DNA from: Paenibacillus_V sp046244365
GTDB lineage: Bacteria; Bacillota; Bacilli; Paenibacillales; NBRC-103111
Assembly (NCBI RefSeq): GCF_046244365.1
Contig: NZ_CP176395.1
Location: 5,332,001-5,396,000, forward strand
DNA: 64,000 nucleotides
Direction: 5' to 3'
The stretch's first letter is position 1. Each line of letters opens with the position of its first letter. Positions 41,649 to 50,389 of this stretch are shown in pieces. The position numbers and the translations under genes were made by a program. The notes beneath the pieces are model-generated. The model did not search any database. It saw only the letters and a list, made by a program, of their open reading frames with translations, and was not told the DNA's origin.

Positions 41649-42438
41649 CGTTCCCCACTCCCATGTGCGTTCTTCTTACAAGTATGCTTCAGCCGTTGCC
41701 GGCGATGGCGTTAAGCAGTCATTCAACCTAATCGTAACGCAGTTGATTTAGCCATAATCATACCGCAAATCCTACTGCTAGAGTAGCCTTTCGCCCGTAT
41801 ATTTTCAATAGTTTTTCATAAATGCGCTTGGCCGCAGGGGCGGTTAAGCTTCAGCAAGCGGACATACGGCGGGACGAGACTCGTAAGTTTCCTGCAATTA
41901 TAGCACAAAAGAGCGACCGCAATACTCGGAAAAAGGCTATGCCGCCCTTGACATGCATCGTAACGGATGACGAGATAGACAAGGCTGCTGCGAAATCCGG
42001 CAGTCCCAATGATTAGAATCACTAGAAGGATTGCGCTTGTTAAGAGAGGAGGAAAGGATCCCGAGCCGCGCTTGTCATTACGGATTTTAAAGGCGCTATT
42101 TACGGCCAGTTGGGTAAATCGGACGGGATAGCGGAGTTTCGCGGCCTTATTCAGCCTCTTGGAGCAGATTCCTGCCGGAAGTGGCGAAATAACGCCTCCA
42201 AAATCCGCTATATCCCAGACGAGGTAAGTTGAAGGGAAATAAGCGCCCGAAAGTCCGTTATCCTATCGTCTCACACCGAAAGCTCCATTGGCATGTAATA
42301 TCACCATGGGAATGGTATGTCAACGCTTATATTTCTGTAAATGGGATATTTTCATTTCACCAATAAAGCCGCCGCCGCAGCAACACTGCGAACGACGGCT
42401 ATCCTTATCCGGGCATCCGTCAAAGACGGCGCCCCCCA
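41649..42438. repeat. 790-bp gene-free region with mosaic repeats
   Basis: No gene is supported. From about 42080 to 42270 many short words recur in both directions: GCGCTATTT, GATAGCGGAGTTTCG, GGCGAAATAACGCC, TCCGCTATAT and AATAAGCGCCCGAAAGTCCG. From memory, similar tracts built around TAGCGGA and its complement occur between genes in other Paenibacillus genomes; this suggests a dispersed non-coding repeat family. The dapF promoter must lie in its left part but was not resolved. Confidence 0.5.
42361..42400 (-). terminator. Terminator after the Ca2+ ATPase gene
   Basis: Leftward imperfect stem AGCCGTCG...CGCAG / CTGCGGCGGCGGCT followed by TTATTGG, 40 bp past the stop. Confidence 0.6.
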
Positions 42439-45222
42439 TTATTTGACCAGCGTGCGCGTGCCTCCGTAGGTAATGCGCTTCTTTTGCGAAGGCTTCTGAA
42501 GCACGCTGCCGATACCCATGAGGAACGTCGGTATGCCGCCGGCTATAAGCACAAGCACCCAATCCTTCCAGTGCAGGTCGACCGTTTTGAAAATAGGCTG
42601 AAGCTGATCGATGTAGAGTACGGCTAGCAGCAGAAGAACCGACGAAATGACCGCAAGCACCAAATATTTGTTTTGCAGCGGGTTCCGGTGGAAAATCGAA
42701 CGCGAGCTGCGGCAATCGAAAACATGAATGAGCTGCGCCATGACGAGCGTCGCGAACGCTACCGTCTGCGCCTTGGCCAAGGCGTCTCCGCCGGTGCCCG
42801 GATTTTGCTGCAAGGTCAGCCAAAAAGCGCCGAGCGTGCATAAGCCGATCAGAATGCCGCGGCTGACGATTTTCCAGCCGAGCCTCCGGGCAAATATATT
42901 TTCTTTCGCGGGACGCGGCTTATGCTGCATCAAATCCTTCTCCGCCTGGTCCACGCCGAGCGCCATTGCCGGCAAACCGTCCGTCACCAGATTGACCCAC
43001 AAGATCTGTATCGGGAGGAGCGGAAGCGGAAGCCCCGCCATCATGGCGAAGAACATCGTCAAAATCTCGCCGACATTGGATGCCAGCAGGTATCGGATAA
43101 ATTTCCGAATGTTTTCGTAAATGCCGCGGCCTTCCTCGATGGCGGCAACGATCGTCGCAAAGTTGTCGTCGCTCAAAATAAGCGCGGACGCTTCCTTCGA
43201 GACGTCGGTGCCGGTGATCCCCATCGATATCCCGATATCGGCGGCCTTAATCGCAGGGGCGTCGTTCACGCCGTCTCCCGTCATCGCGACGACGTGTCCT
43301 TTGCGCTGCAGCGACTTGACGATGCGAAGCTTATGCTCCGGTGCGACGCGGGCGTACACGCTGATTTCTTCGATCCGCGAGTCGAGCTGGTCGTCGCTCA
43401 TCTCCGCAAGCTGCTGACCGTTCAGCACGAGTCCGTTAGCCGGGAGCATGCCGAGCTGCCTTGCGATCGCTTCTGCCGTCGCTTGATGATCGCCGGTAAT
43501 CATGACCGTGCGGATACCGGCTTTCTTACATCTGACGATGGCGTCGCGAACTTCCTGACGCGGCGGATCGATCATTCCCGTCAGCCCGACGAATACGAGA
43601 TTGGATTCAAGCGCCTCCCCGTCCTCGGAAGCGCGCTCAGCCGGCTTCAGCTCGCGGTACGCGAGGGCCAGCACGCGAAGCGCGGATCTCGCCATGCCAT
43701 CGTTGGCCGCCAGCACCTTTTGCCTCAGCGTGTTGGTGAACGGGATGACTTTATCGTCCCATAGAATGTAGTTGCACCTGTCCAGCAGCATGTCGGGCGC
43801 CCCCTTCGTGCACAGAAGCGCTCCGCCTTGGTGCTCGACGACGACGGACATCCGTTTCCGTTCCGAATCAAAAGGAAGCTCGCTGACGCGGCGGTAAAGG
43901 CCTGACAACGTCTGAGGGGTGATGCCCGCCTTCGCTCCCAGCACGACCAGCGCTCCTTCCGTCGGATCGCCCTTGATCGTCCAGAACGGCCTGGATTCCT
44001 CTTTCCCCTTCTTCCGCTTGACATCCGGCTGCTCCTGACCGAGAACCGCATTGTTGCAGAGCACGGAAACCTGAAGCAGCCTGCGGAGCATCTGATCCCT
44101 CCGCATATCGACGGGCTTGCCCTGACACATGATTTCGCCCTGCGGCTCGTAGCCGTCGCCCGTAACCTCCAAGGCGTTGCCGCCCAGCCACAAATGCGTA
44201 ATCGTCATCTTATTTTGCGTCAGCGTCCCGGTTTTGTCCGAGCATATGACCGAAGCGCAGCCCAGCGTTTCCACGGAAGGCAGCTTTCTCACGATCGCCT
44301 TCCGTTTGATCATCCGCTGCACGCCGAGCGAAAGCGCGATCGTGACGATGGCGGGCAGCCCCTCCGGAATGGCGGCGACCGCCAAGCTGACCCCAGCGAG
44401 AAACATGCCGTACATCGGCTGTCCGTGCATGATCCCGGCGACGACGACCATAACCGTAAGACCGATCGCGACCATGATCAAAATTTTGCCGAGCTGCTCG
44501 AGTCTGTGCTGCAGAGGCGTCTCCATTTCTTCCGTACCCTGGATCAGATCGGCGATTTTACCCATTTCGGTCGCCATGCCTGTCCGAACGACGATCCCTC
44601 TCCCCGTGCCGCGCGTGATCATCGTCCCCATAAAGCCGAGATTGCGCTGGTCGCCGACCGGCACGTCTTCGGCAGCCAAAGGAAGCGTATGCTTGCTAAC
44701 GGGCAGCGATTCTCCGGTTAACGCGGACTCCTCGGCATAGAGACCGTTCGTTTCGAGCCAGCGAATATCGGCAGGAACGCGATCGCCGCTCTCCAGCAGT
44801 ACGATATCGCCCGGGACCAGATCGCGAGCCGCTACTTGCGCAAGCACGCCTTCGCGGATGATTTTCGCCGTAGGGGCCGAGAGCTCCTTGAGCGCGCGCA
44901 GCGACCGTTCGGCGCGGAATTCCTGGAAGAAACCGAGTACGCCGTTCATTACGATGATCGCCACGATCGTAATCGCGTCCAAATATTCGCCGAGCAAGCC
45001 GGAAATGAGCGTCGCGCCCATCAGCACGAGCACCATGAAATCTTTGAATTGATTCAAAAATAACGTTATGGGGGAAATCACCTTTCCCTCCGACAGCTCG
45101 TTGCCGCCATGCTCCATTTTGCGGCTGCCCGCCTCATCCCAAGACAAGCCTTCCGCAAGGTCGGTCTGCGTCGCCTGCAGCGCCTCCTCGCCGGTCATCT
45201 GATGCCACTTCTTCTGACTCAT
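42439..45222 (-). CDS. yloB: Calcium-transporting P-type ATPase, SERCA type (YloB-like)
   Basis: Exports Ca2+ from the cytoplasm, in Bacillus linked to spore properties. 927 residues: TGES (169-172) in the actuator domain, phosphorylation D329 in CSDKTGTLT, the transport-site PEGLP (286-290) in the fourth membrane segment, MTGDGVNDAPA, and about ten membrane segments ending with a C-terminal cation ATPase domain. ATG 45222 has GGAGGAGGG upstream; the longer frame has no family resemblance. It is monocistronic. Confidence 0.94.
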   Translation of the reverse strand: MSQKKWHQMTGEEALQATQTDLAEGLSWDEAGSRKMEHGGNELSEGKVISPITLFLNQFKDFMVLVLMGATLISGLLGEYLDAITIVAIIVMNGVLGFFQEFRAERSLRALKELSAPTAKIIREGVLAQVAARDLVPGDIVLLESGDRVPADIRWLETNGLYAEESALTGESLPVSKHTLPLAAEDVPVGDQRNLGFMGTMITRGTGRGIVVRTGMATEMGKIADLIQGTEEMETPLQHRLEQLGKILIMVAIGLTVMVVVAGIMHGQPMYGMFLAGVSLAVAAIPEGLPAIVTIALSLGVQRMIKRKAIVRKLPSVETLGCASVICSDKTGTLTQNKMTITHLWLGGNALEVTGDGYEPQGEIMCQGKPVDMRRDQMLRRLLQVSVLCNNAVLGQEQPDVKRKKGKEESRPFWTIKGDPTEGALVVLGAKAGITPQTLSGLYRRVSELPFDSERKRMSVVVEHQGGALLCTKGAPDMLLDRCNYILWDDKVIPFTNTLRQKVLAANDGMARSALRVLALAYRELKPAERASEDGEALESNLVFVGLTGMIDPPRQEVRDAIVRCKKAGIRTVMITGDHQATAEAIARQLGMLPANGLVLNGQQLAEMSDDQLDSRIEEISVYARVAPEHKLRIVKSLQRKGHVVAMTGDGVNDAPAIKAADIGISMGITGTDVSKEASALILSDDNFATIVAAIEEGRGIYENIRKFIRYLLASNVGEILTMFFAMMAGLPLPLLPIQILWVNLVTDGLPAMALGVDQAEKDLMQHKPRPAKENIFARRLGWKIVSRGILIGLCTLGAFWLTLQQNPGTGGDALAKAQTVAFATLVMAQLIHVFDCRSSRSIFHRNPLQNKYLVLAVISSVLLLLAVLYIDQLQPIFKTVDLHWKDWVLVLIAGGIPTFLMGIGSVLQKPSQKKRITYGGTRTLVK

Positions 45223-45412
45223 CCCCGTTTTCCCTCCTCCATGTTTGCCCCGAAAAGCGACTCTTGCTCCGAAACGTAACGGAACTTTTCGCGGTGCCCC
45301 GGTGCGAGCGGCTAACTGATCGTACAACCTGTACTAGGGTAAATGTATTCAGACAAGCAGCAAAATATCCCACCTCATCGTGTGAAAAACCAGTAAAATC
45401 TAAATCATAAAG

Positions 45413-45442
45413 AAAAAACCGCCGGAGCATCGCTCCGGCGGC
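45413..45442 (-). terminator. Terminator after the stalk-domain protein gene
   Basis: Leftward GCCGCCGGAGC-GAT-GCTCCGGCGGT with TTTTTTC, a near-perfect 10-bp GC stem. Confidence 0.92.
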
Positions 45443-45448
45443 ATGGCG

Positions 45449-46708
45449 TCATTCGAAATCGTCCGTATGCAAAACTTGACCGGGACGAACGTCGGCTAAC
45501 GGTTTTCCCAGCTTGGCGCCCACCTTCTCGCGGAACGCCGCATCGCTTTCCAGCTTCTTGATGAATTCGTGCGAAGCCAGAAGCAGAATGTCCTTCTTAT
45601 CGGTCTTCACATAAAACTCGGCGGCATATTGGCGAATTCCGCTTTCTTGCCGGAGCATCTCCCCGAAGGGAACGGTTACGGGCTTAGACCCTTCCGGGAT
45701 ATGACCGTTAAACGTCCTGTACGTAATCTCTTCCTTCGTTAATCGTTCCACCTCTTGAGCGCCTTCCAAGCCGAAATTGATCTTATAGCGCATCCCTAAC
45801 AAACGAGTGCCGATCTTTTCCTCGAACGGAAGATGGAGAACGACGACCGACGAGCCTCCCCCCCATTCTACTTCGTAGCCCAGTTTTTCGGCGACAGCGC
45901 GCAGCGGCACGTAGACGTCGAGGCCGATAAGAAACGGCTCCGGCGCATGGTCCAGCGCTTCCGGCTTGCCGGCTTGATCCTTCACATCGACGCGTATACC
46001 GTCATAACGGATGTCGATATCATAGGGATTCGCTTTGTTCGCTTGCGTCTCTCCGTCCGGAGCCGCTTCTTCGAATTCCATGCGGTTCGTCCGTCCGATC
46101 GTGACGAGCTTGGCGTCCGGATCCCAATCCGCGGTGTACCAAAGATTGTCGCTAAAAAAAGAAAGAGGCACGTAGACGGAATTGTCCGTAATAAACGCCC
46201 CAGCGGGACGCCCTCTGTCATGATGCTCGAACAGCACCCGAATCTGCCCCTTTAAATACGCGGTGACGGTTTCGACGCCGGGAGCTTTCGGCCCGGGATC
46301 CTTCGTCCTGTTGTTCAGCCATTGCAGCAGCTTCTCCGTACGGTCGTCTGCGAACCGGTGCGTATCGAACACGCTGACATACGGCCGCTCCACCCCTCTG
46401 GAATAAAACAGATAAGTCTGCCCTTCTTCTATGCCGGCGCCGCACTGATCGCCATCGTCATTGGTGACGACAAAAGCCGGCGCCTCCCCCTTATACGTAT
46501 CGATCGCTTCGACCGATGCGGTAAACTGCGAAGGATAAATCGCCTGCACCTTCGTCACTTTTGCCGTAAAGATCGCTTGCGCCTCCAAAAAATCTTCCTC
46601 GTGCGAAGTCGGTCCGCGCGAACAGGCGTAAGCCGCCGGAGCCGCATAATTTGCGCTTATCAAGGTCAAACAGACGAAGCACAGCATGGCGCACATCCAT
46701 TTTCTCAA
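45449..46708 (-). CDS. Secreted protein with NTR-like and copper amine oxidase N-terminal domains
   Basis: 419 residues with a signal peptide (MCAMLCFVCLTLISANYAAP, cleavage likely after AYA before C29). The mature N-terminal part (about 29-125) starts with Cys and shows the TIMP/NTR-like pattern ACSRGPTSHEEDFLEAQAIF, then DDGDQCGAG and TYLFYS. Two copper-amine-oxidase N-terminal (stalk) elements follow (about 175-305: ITDNSVYVPLSFFSDNLW and FLIGLDVYVPLRAVAEKLGY). The tail is unassigned. The start is TTG 46708 behind AAGGAGGAG; ATG 46696 is possible. It is probably a surface protein of unknown role, the second stalk-domain protein in this window. Confidence 0.75.
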   Translation of the reverse strand: MRKWMCAMLCFVCLTLISANYAAPAAYACSRGPTSHEEDFLEAQAIFTAKVTKVQAIYPSQFTASVEAIDTYKGEAPAFVVTNDDGDQCGAGIEEGQTYLFYSRGVERPYVSVFDTHRFADDRTEKLLQWLNNRTKDPGPKAPGVETVTAYLKGQIRVLFEHHDRGRPAGAFITDNSVYVPLSFFSDNLWYTADWDPDAKLVTIGRTNRMEFEEAAPDGETQANKANPYDIDIRYDGIRVDVKDQAGKPEALDHAPEPFLIGLDVYVPLRAVAEKLGYEVEWGGGSSVVVLHLPFEEKIGTRLLGMRYKINFGLEGAQEVERLTKEEITYRTFNGHIPEGSKPVTVPFGEMLRQESGIRQYAAEFYVKTDKKDILLLASHEFIKKLESDAAFREKVGAKLGKPLADVRPGQVLHTDDFE

Positions 46709-46824
46709 GCAAACTCCTCCTTCTAAATCATTCCAATAATAAGACGCCTTTCGCTCTCATTTAGTTGCGATCGAAAGTCCCGGTTACCGGGAAATTCTGC
46801 GGAGGATATACTTTCTGACACATG

Positions 46825-46868
46825 CAAAAAAAAAGCCCGCATGAGCAAACGCATTGCTCTGAGGGCTG
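46825..46868 (-). terminator. Terminator of the ABC exporter operon
   Basis: Leftward AGCCC...GAGCAATGCGTTTGCTC...CGGGCT followed by nine T. Strong hairpin just after the adaptor gene. Confidence 0.88.
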
Positions 46869-46890
46869 CCCGGCAATCTCAACCAAGCGG

Positions 46891-47985
46891 TTATTGCAGG
46901 ACGACCGTGTCGCCTTCATTTAGTCCGGAGGTTACTTCGGTTTTATCCGACGTTTCCATGCCAATCGTAACCGGCTTCCGCTCCGAGCCTTGGGCTCCGA
47001 GCATGTATACGAATGCCTGCTCCTTGTCGCGCTGAACGGCAATCGTCGGGATAACGAGCGCGCCTTGCTTTTTATCCGCGGTGATTTTACCGGTCAAGCT
47101 AAGTCCGGCGATCAGCTTTTCATTCGGCTCGAGCGAGACGACGACCTCGAATTGCGCGGCGGCTCCGCCCGTATCGGTACCGGACTTGGCGAACTTGGAA
47201 ATGCGCTCGACCTTGCCGGCGAGCTTCATATCGGGCAGCGCGTCCGCCCGCACTTCCACGTCCATACCCGCCTTGATTTGATATACCTCATATTCGCTTA
47301 CAGTCGTGGTCAGCTGGAGTTTCGTCAGGTCGACGATTTTGCCGACAGCCGTCTTCTCTTCCAGCTTTGGCGGCTCTTTCTTGTCGGCGAACAGAAAAAT
47401 GCCGTCGACGGGCGAAAGCAGCGACGCCTTCGCGACTTTTTCTTTTTTCTCCTCCAGCTGCTTGAGCGCGGTCTTGCGCGACAGGGCATCAAGCTCGTCC
47501 TGCATCTTACGGAGCTCTTCTTGGCCGAAGCGCTTGAGCGATTCGGAGCCGGGCGCCGCCGCCCCCGCCGCTTGCGGATCGTTCGCCTGCAAAGTATCCT
47601 GCGCCTCTTTCAGCTTCATTTCGAGCTCCTGCTTGCGCATATTGGCCTGCTGCAGCTCGATGTCCGCCTTAAGCAGCGAATCGTCCAGCTGGAACAACAG
47701 GTCTCCCTTCTTCACTTGTCCGCCTTCGGCAACCTGCCATTTCAGGACGGAACCGTCGAACGGCGGATAGACAACCGTTTCGCTCACGTACGAAGACTTG
47801 CCTTTCACTTCGATCGATTTGCTGATATCTTCTTTGGTCGCTTTGAATTGCAGAGCGGACACCGCACTGCCGCCGGCAGGCGTTTTCGGACCCGAGGCGC
47901 TATGGCTGATCGCGTAAAGGCCGGCGGAAATGCCGATCGCCAGCACGCCCAACGTGATCGGAATCCACCTTCTTTTCTTGGACAT
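46891..47985 (-). CDS. HlyD/MacA-type membrane fusion adaptor of an ABC exporter
   Basis: 364 residues. An N-terminal membrane anchor (about 6-26, WIPITLGVLAIGISAGLYAI), a barrel-sandwich/lipoyl hybrid part (VVYPPFDGSVLKWQVAEGGQVKKGD), a long coiled coil (about 110-185, ELQQANMRKQELEMKLKEA) and beta-barrel domains (VDLTKLQLTTTVSEYEVYQI). Such adaptors join FtsX-like permeases to form MacAB-like exporters, as YknX does in B. subtilis. It is the last gene of the three-gene operon, 36 bp after the permease. Confidence 0.9.
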   Translation of the reverse strand: MSKKRRWIPITLGVLAIGISAGLYAISHSASGPKTPAGGSAVSALQFKATKEDISKSIEVKGKSSYVSETVVYPPFDGSVLKWQVAEGGQVKKGDLLFQLDDSLLKADIELQQANMRKQELEMKLKEAQDTLQANDPQAAGAAAPGSESLKRFGQEELRKMQDELDALSRKTALKQLEEKKEKVAKASLLSPVDGIFLFADKKEPPKLEEKTAVGKIVDLTKLQLTTTVSEYEVYQIKAGMDVEVRADALPDMKLAGKVERISKFAKSGTDTGGAAAQFEVVVSLEPNEKLIAGLSLTGKITADKKQGALVIPTIAVQRDKEQAFVYMLGAQGSERKPVTIGMETSDKTEVTSGLNEGDTVVLQ

Positions 47986-48021
47986 GAACGTTCAACTCCC
48001 GATTTCTTTAAAAGTAATGGA

Positions 48022-49365
48022 CTATTCGCGTTTGATCGCGCTGAGCGCATCCGTGCGCGAAGCCTTGATCGCCGGAAATATGCCTGACAGGACCCCTGTC
48101 AGCAAAGCGAAAAACATGCCGACTGGAAGCACCCATGTGCTGATAAACAGAAGTTCCGGGTCGGAGCCCGGCGGCCTGTCGCTAAACTGAAGTACGGCGA
48201 AGTTTATGCCCCAGATGACCCAGTAGGAGGTCATGATGCCGAACAACCCGCCGAGCAGCCCGAGAAGCGCGGACTCGACGATGAACATATTGCGGATTTG
48301 CCCGAGGTTGGCACCGAGCACCTTCATGATGCCGATCTGCCTTCGCCGCTGATAGGTGGACATCGTCATCGCAACGACGATTGAGATGGAGGCGACGAAC
48401 AGAATGAACAAACCGGCACCGGCAAAAACCAATCGGATAATGGCAAATTCCGAGTTCATCCTCTCCTTCTGATGAAGATTCGTCATCGTCTGCACCTTCA
48501 GCTTCTTGATCAGTTCGTCCACGGCGGCCACATTCGATGTCGTATCCACCTTGACGACCAGTTGTTCGCGGTTGGTTGAAACGCTATCCGCGCTGTTCGC
48601 TTGGGCCGGATTCATGGCGGCGCGTATTTTTCGGGCAAGCGCCGGGGAAACGTAAGCCTTCTTTTGCCCTTCGATCATATAATCGGGCTGCCCTTCGGGC
48701 CGCTTCAGCACCGCGACGACGCGAACGGGAATTTCCACGTTTTTTTGCGCTTCCGTCTCGCTGCCCCTAAACGAATTCGGCGTAAGGACGATCGTTTTCT
48801 GGTAAACCGGATATGGAATCGCTTGCCGTTCCCGATAGTCCTGATTTTGAGTCGTATTCTTCTGCCGCTGCTTGTCGTCGATCAGATTGACGGTCGCCCC
48901 GTATTCGAGCACGATGACGTTGTCCTGATCGCCCGGCCTCCCTTGCTGGAATTCCGAGCCGAACGCCTCCAGCGTATCCAGCTCGGTGGCGATCAGCTCG
49001 TTGATATACCCCTTCTTGCCGCCGTCGACGGTGTAGCTGAACGACCCCACGCGGCCGATCGACGCTACGCTTTTCACGTTCGGGAAGGTGCGGATCAAGT
49101 TCATCTTGGCTTCCGTAATCGGCTCCTGCACGATCTTGTCCGGATTGTCCAGCGAGCTCTTCTGCAACGGCGTTACCGTAATTTCATCGGTCTTGAGGTA
49201 ATAGCCCATCTGCTGCTCGCTGTAATGCGAGATCGATTCTCCGAATGCGAGGGCGACCATAATCGAAGAGGAGCCGATGGCTATACCGATCGCGCACATC
49301 GCCGTGACGACTTTACGCCGTTTCAGCTGATCCCAGCCAAGCCGGAAATAATCCTTGAGCCTCAT
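48022..49365 (-). CDS. MacB/FtsX-type ABC transporter permease
   Basis: 447 residues: one N-terminal membrane helix (about 18-40), a large extracytoplasmic MacB-type domain (about 45-310) and three C-terminal helices (LVFAGAGLFILFVASISIVVA and later). The consensus end GIFPAIKASRTDALSAI is the FtsX-family coupling tail. Its ATG overlaps the stop of the ATPase gene (ATGA). Confidence 0.92.
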   Translation of the reverse strand: MRLKDYFRLGWDQLKRRKVVTAMCAIGIAIGSSSIMVALAFGESISHYSEQQMGYYLKTDEITVTPLQKSSLDNPDKIVQEPITEAKMNLIRTFPNVKSVASIGRVGSFSYTVDGGKKGYINELIATELDTLEAFGSEFQQGRPGDQDNVIVLEYGATVNLIDDKQRQKNTTQNQDYRERQAIPYPVYQKTIVLTPNSFRGSETEAQKNVEIPVRVVAVLKRPEGQPDYMIEGQKKAYVSPALARKIRAAMNPAQANSADSVSTNREQLVVKVDTTSNVAAVDELIKKLKVQTMTNLHQKERMNSEFAIIRLVFAGAGLFILFVASISIVVAMTMSTYQRRRQIGIMKVLGANLGQIRNMFIVESALLGLLGGLFGIMTSYWVIWGINFAVLQFSDRPPGSDPELLFISTWVLPVGMFFALLTGVLSGIFPAIKASRTDALSAIKRE

Positions 49366-50054
49366 TCGGACTCCCCTCCCCAGTCTTCGTTCTCGACGAG
49401 AAGGCCGTCGCGCAGCTGGATGATCCGTTTCGTCCGTTTGGCCACTTCATGCTCATGCGTCACTATGACGAACGTCATGCCGAACGTCCGGTTCAAGTCC
49501 AGCAGAAGATCGATGATTTCCTTCTCCGTCTTCGTGTCGAGGTTTCCGGTAGGCTCGTCCGCAAAGACGACCGACGGATTCGTGATGAGCGATCTGGCAA
49601 TGCTTACCCGCTGCTGCTGCCCGCCGGACAACTGGGAGACGAACATTTCGGTCTTCTGCCCGAGTCCGACCTGCTCCAAAAGCGCCATCGCTTTCTCTTT
49701 ACGATCTTTGTCGCGCACGCCTTGAAAGACGAGCGGCAGTTCGACGTTCTCGCGAACCGTCAAATGCGGGATTAGCTCGTAGGATTGAAAAATGAAGCCG
49801 ATATGCGATCTGCGAAATTCGGCGAGCTGATTTTCGTTCATTTTCTCGATGGCCTTACCGTCGATCAGAATCGACCCCGCCGTAGGCTTCATCAGCCCGG
49901 CCATCAGGTTCAGCAGCGTCGATTTGCCGGAGCCCGAGCTGCCCAGCAGCGCGACGATTTCATTTTTCTCGACGCGGAAATTGATGTTTTGAAGGACGAC
50001 CGTGTCTTCTCCTCCGTTGCGGAATGTGTGTGACAAATGTTCAATGACAAGCAC
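49362..50054 (-). CDS. ABC transporter ATP-binding protein of the MacB/LolD group
   Basis: 230 residues with Walker A GSSGSGKST, signature LSGGQQQR, Walker B VVFADEPTGNLD and the H-loop VTHEHE. NLDTKTEKEI is typical of the LolD/MacB/FtsE group. The start is GTG 50054 with GGAGGATTC upstream. It heads the ATPase-permease-adaptor operon. The exported substrate (peptide, lipid or antibiotic) is not evident. Confidence 0.94.
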   Translation of the reverse strand: MLVIEHLSHTFRNGGEDTVVLQNINFRVEKNEIVALLGSSGSGKSTLLNLMAGLMKPTAGSILIDGKAIEKMNENQLAEFRRSHIGFIFQSYELIPHLTVRENVELPLVFQGVRDKDRKEKAMALLEQVGLGQKTEMFVSQLSGGQQQRVSIARSLITNPSVVFADEPTGNLDTKTEKEIIDLLLDLNRTFGMTFVIVTHEHEVAKRTKRIIQLRDGLLVENEDWGGESE

Positions 50055-50389
50055 CTGAATCCTCCTTCAATAAGGCTCCCCCTGCTTTCGCGCAGCCTTA
50101 TGCCGTCCAAGACGATATATACATACGTTTACATAGACGAGAACGGATCCGGAAAGATTGCTGTCTGTACGGAAACGTTTCGTGTCATCCGGTAATCCTT
50201 TCCAATTGTAACGGAATCCTCTTAAGAAAGACTACAGAAAATGTGAAGTTTTTCTTAACTCCTCCGAACGCTTTAGGCCCAAAATCGTTAGTAAGCAAAC
50301 TTTCCGCTTAAGTTTTGCCCCAAACTATGGCATGATAAATAAAAATCACCACAAAATCGCATGTTTTCAATTGGGAATGGAGTGTCATC
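50055..50389. other. Divergent intergenic region ahead of the exporter operon and rqcH
   Basis: No gene. An 8-bp inverted repeat TTAAGAAA / TTTCTTAA lies at 50222-50229 and 50251-50258. A possible rightward extended -10 (TG-A-TAAATA, 50333-50341) lies ahead of rqcH. No regulator gene is adjacent. Confidence 0.4.

Noticed and set aside
38862..41700. S-box (SAM) riboswitch expected ahead of yitJ
   Set aside because: There is one base between dapF and yitJ and no S-box core motifs or terminator/antiterminator pair upstream of dapF.
47306..47770. Serine-rich rightward frame opposite the adaptor gene
   Set aside because: It mirrors the coiled-coil region of the real gene; low complexity is a by-product.
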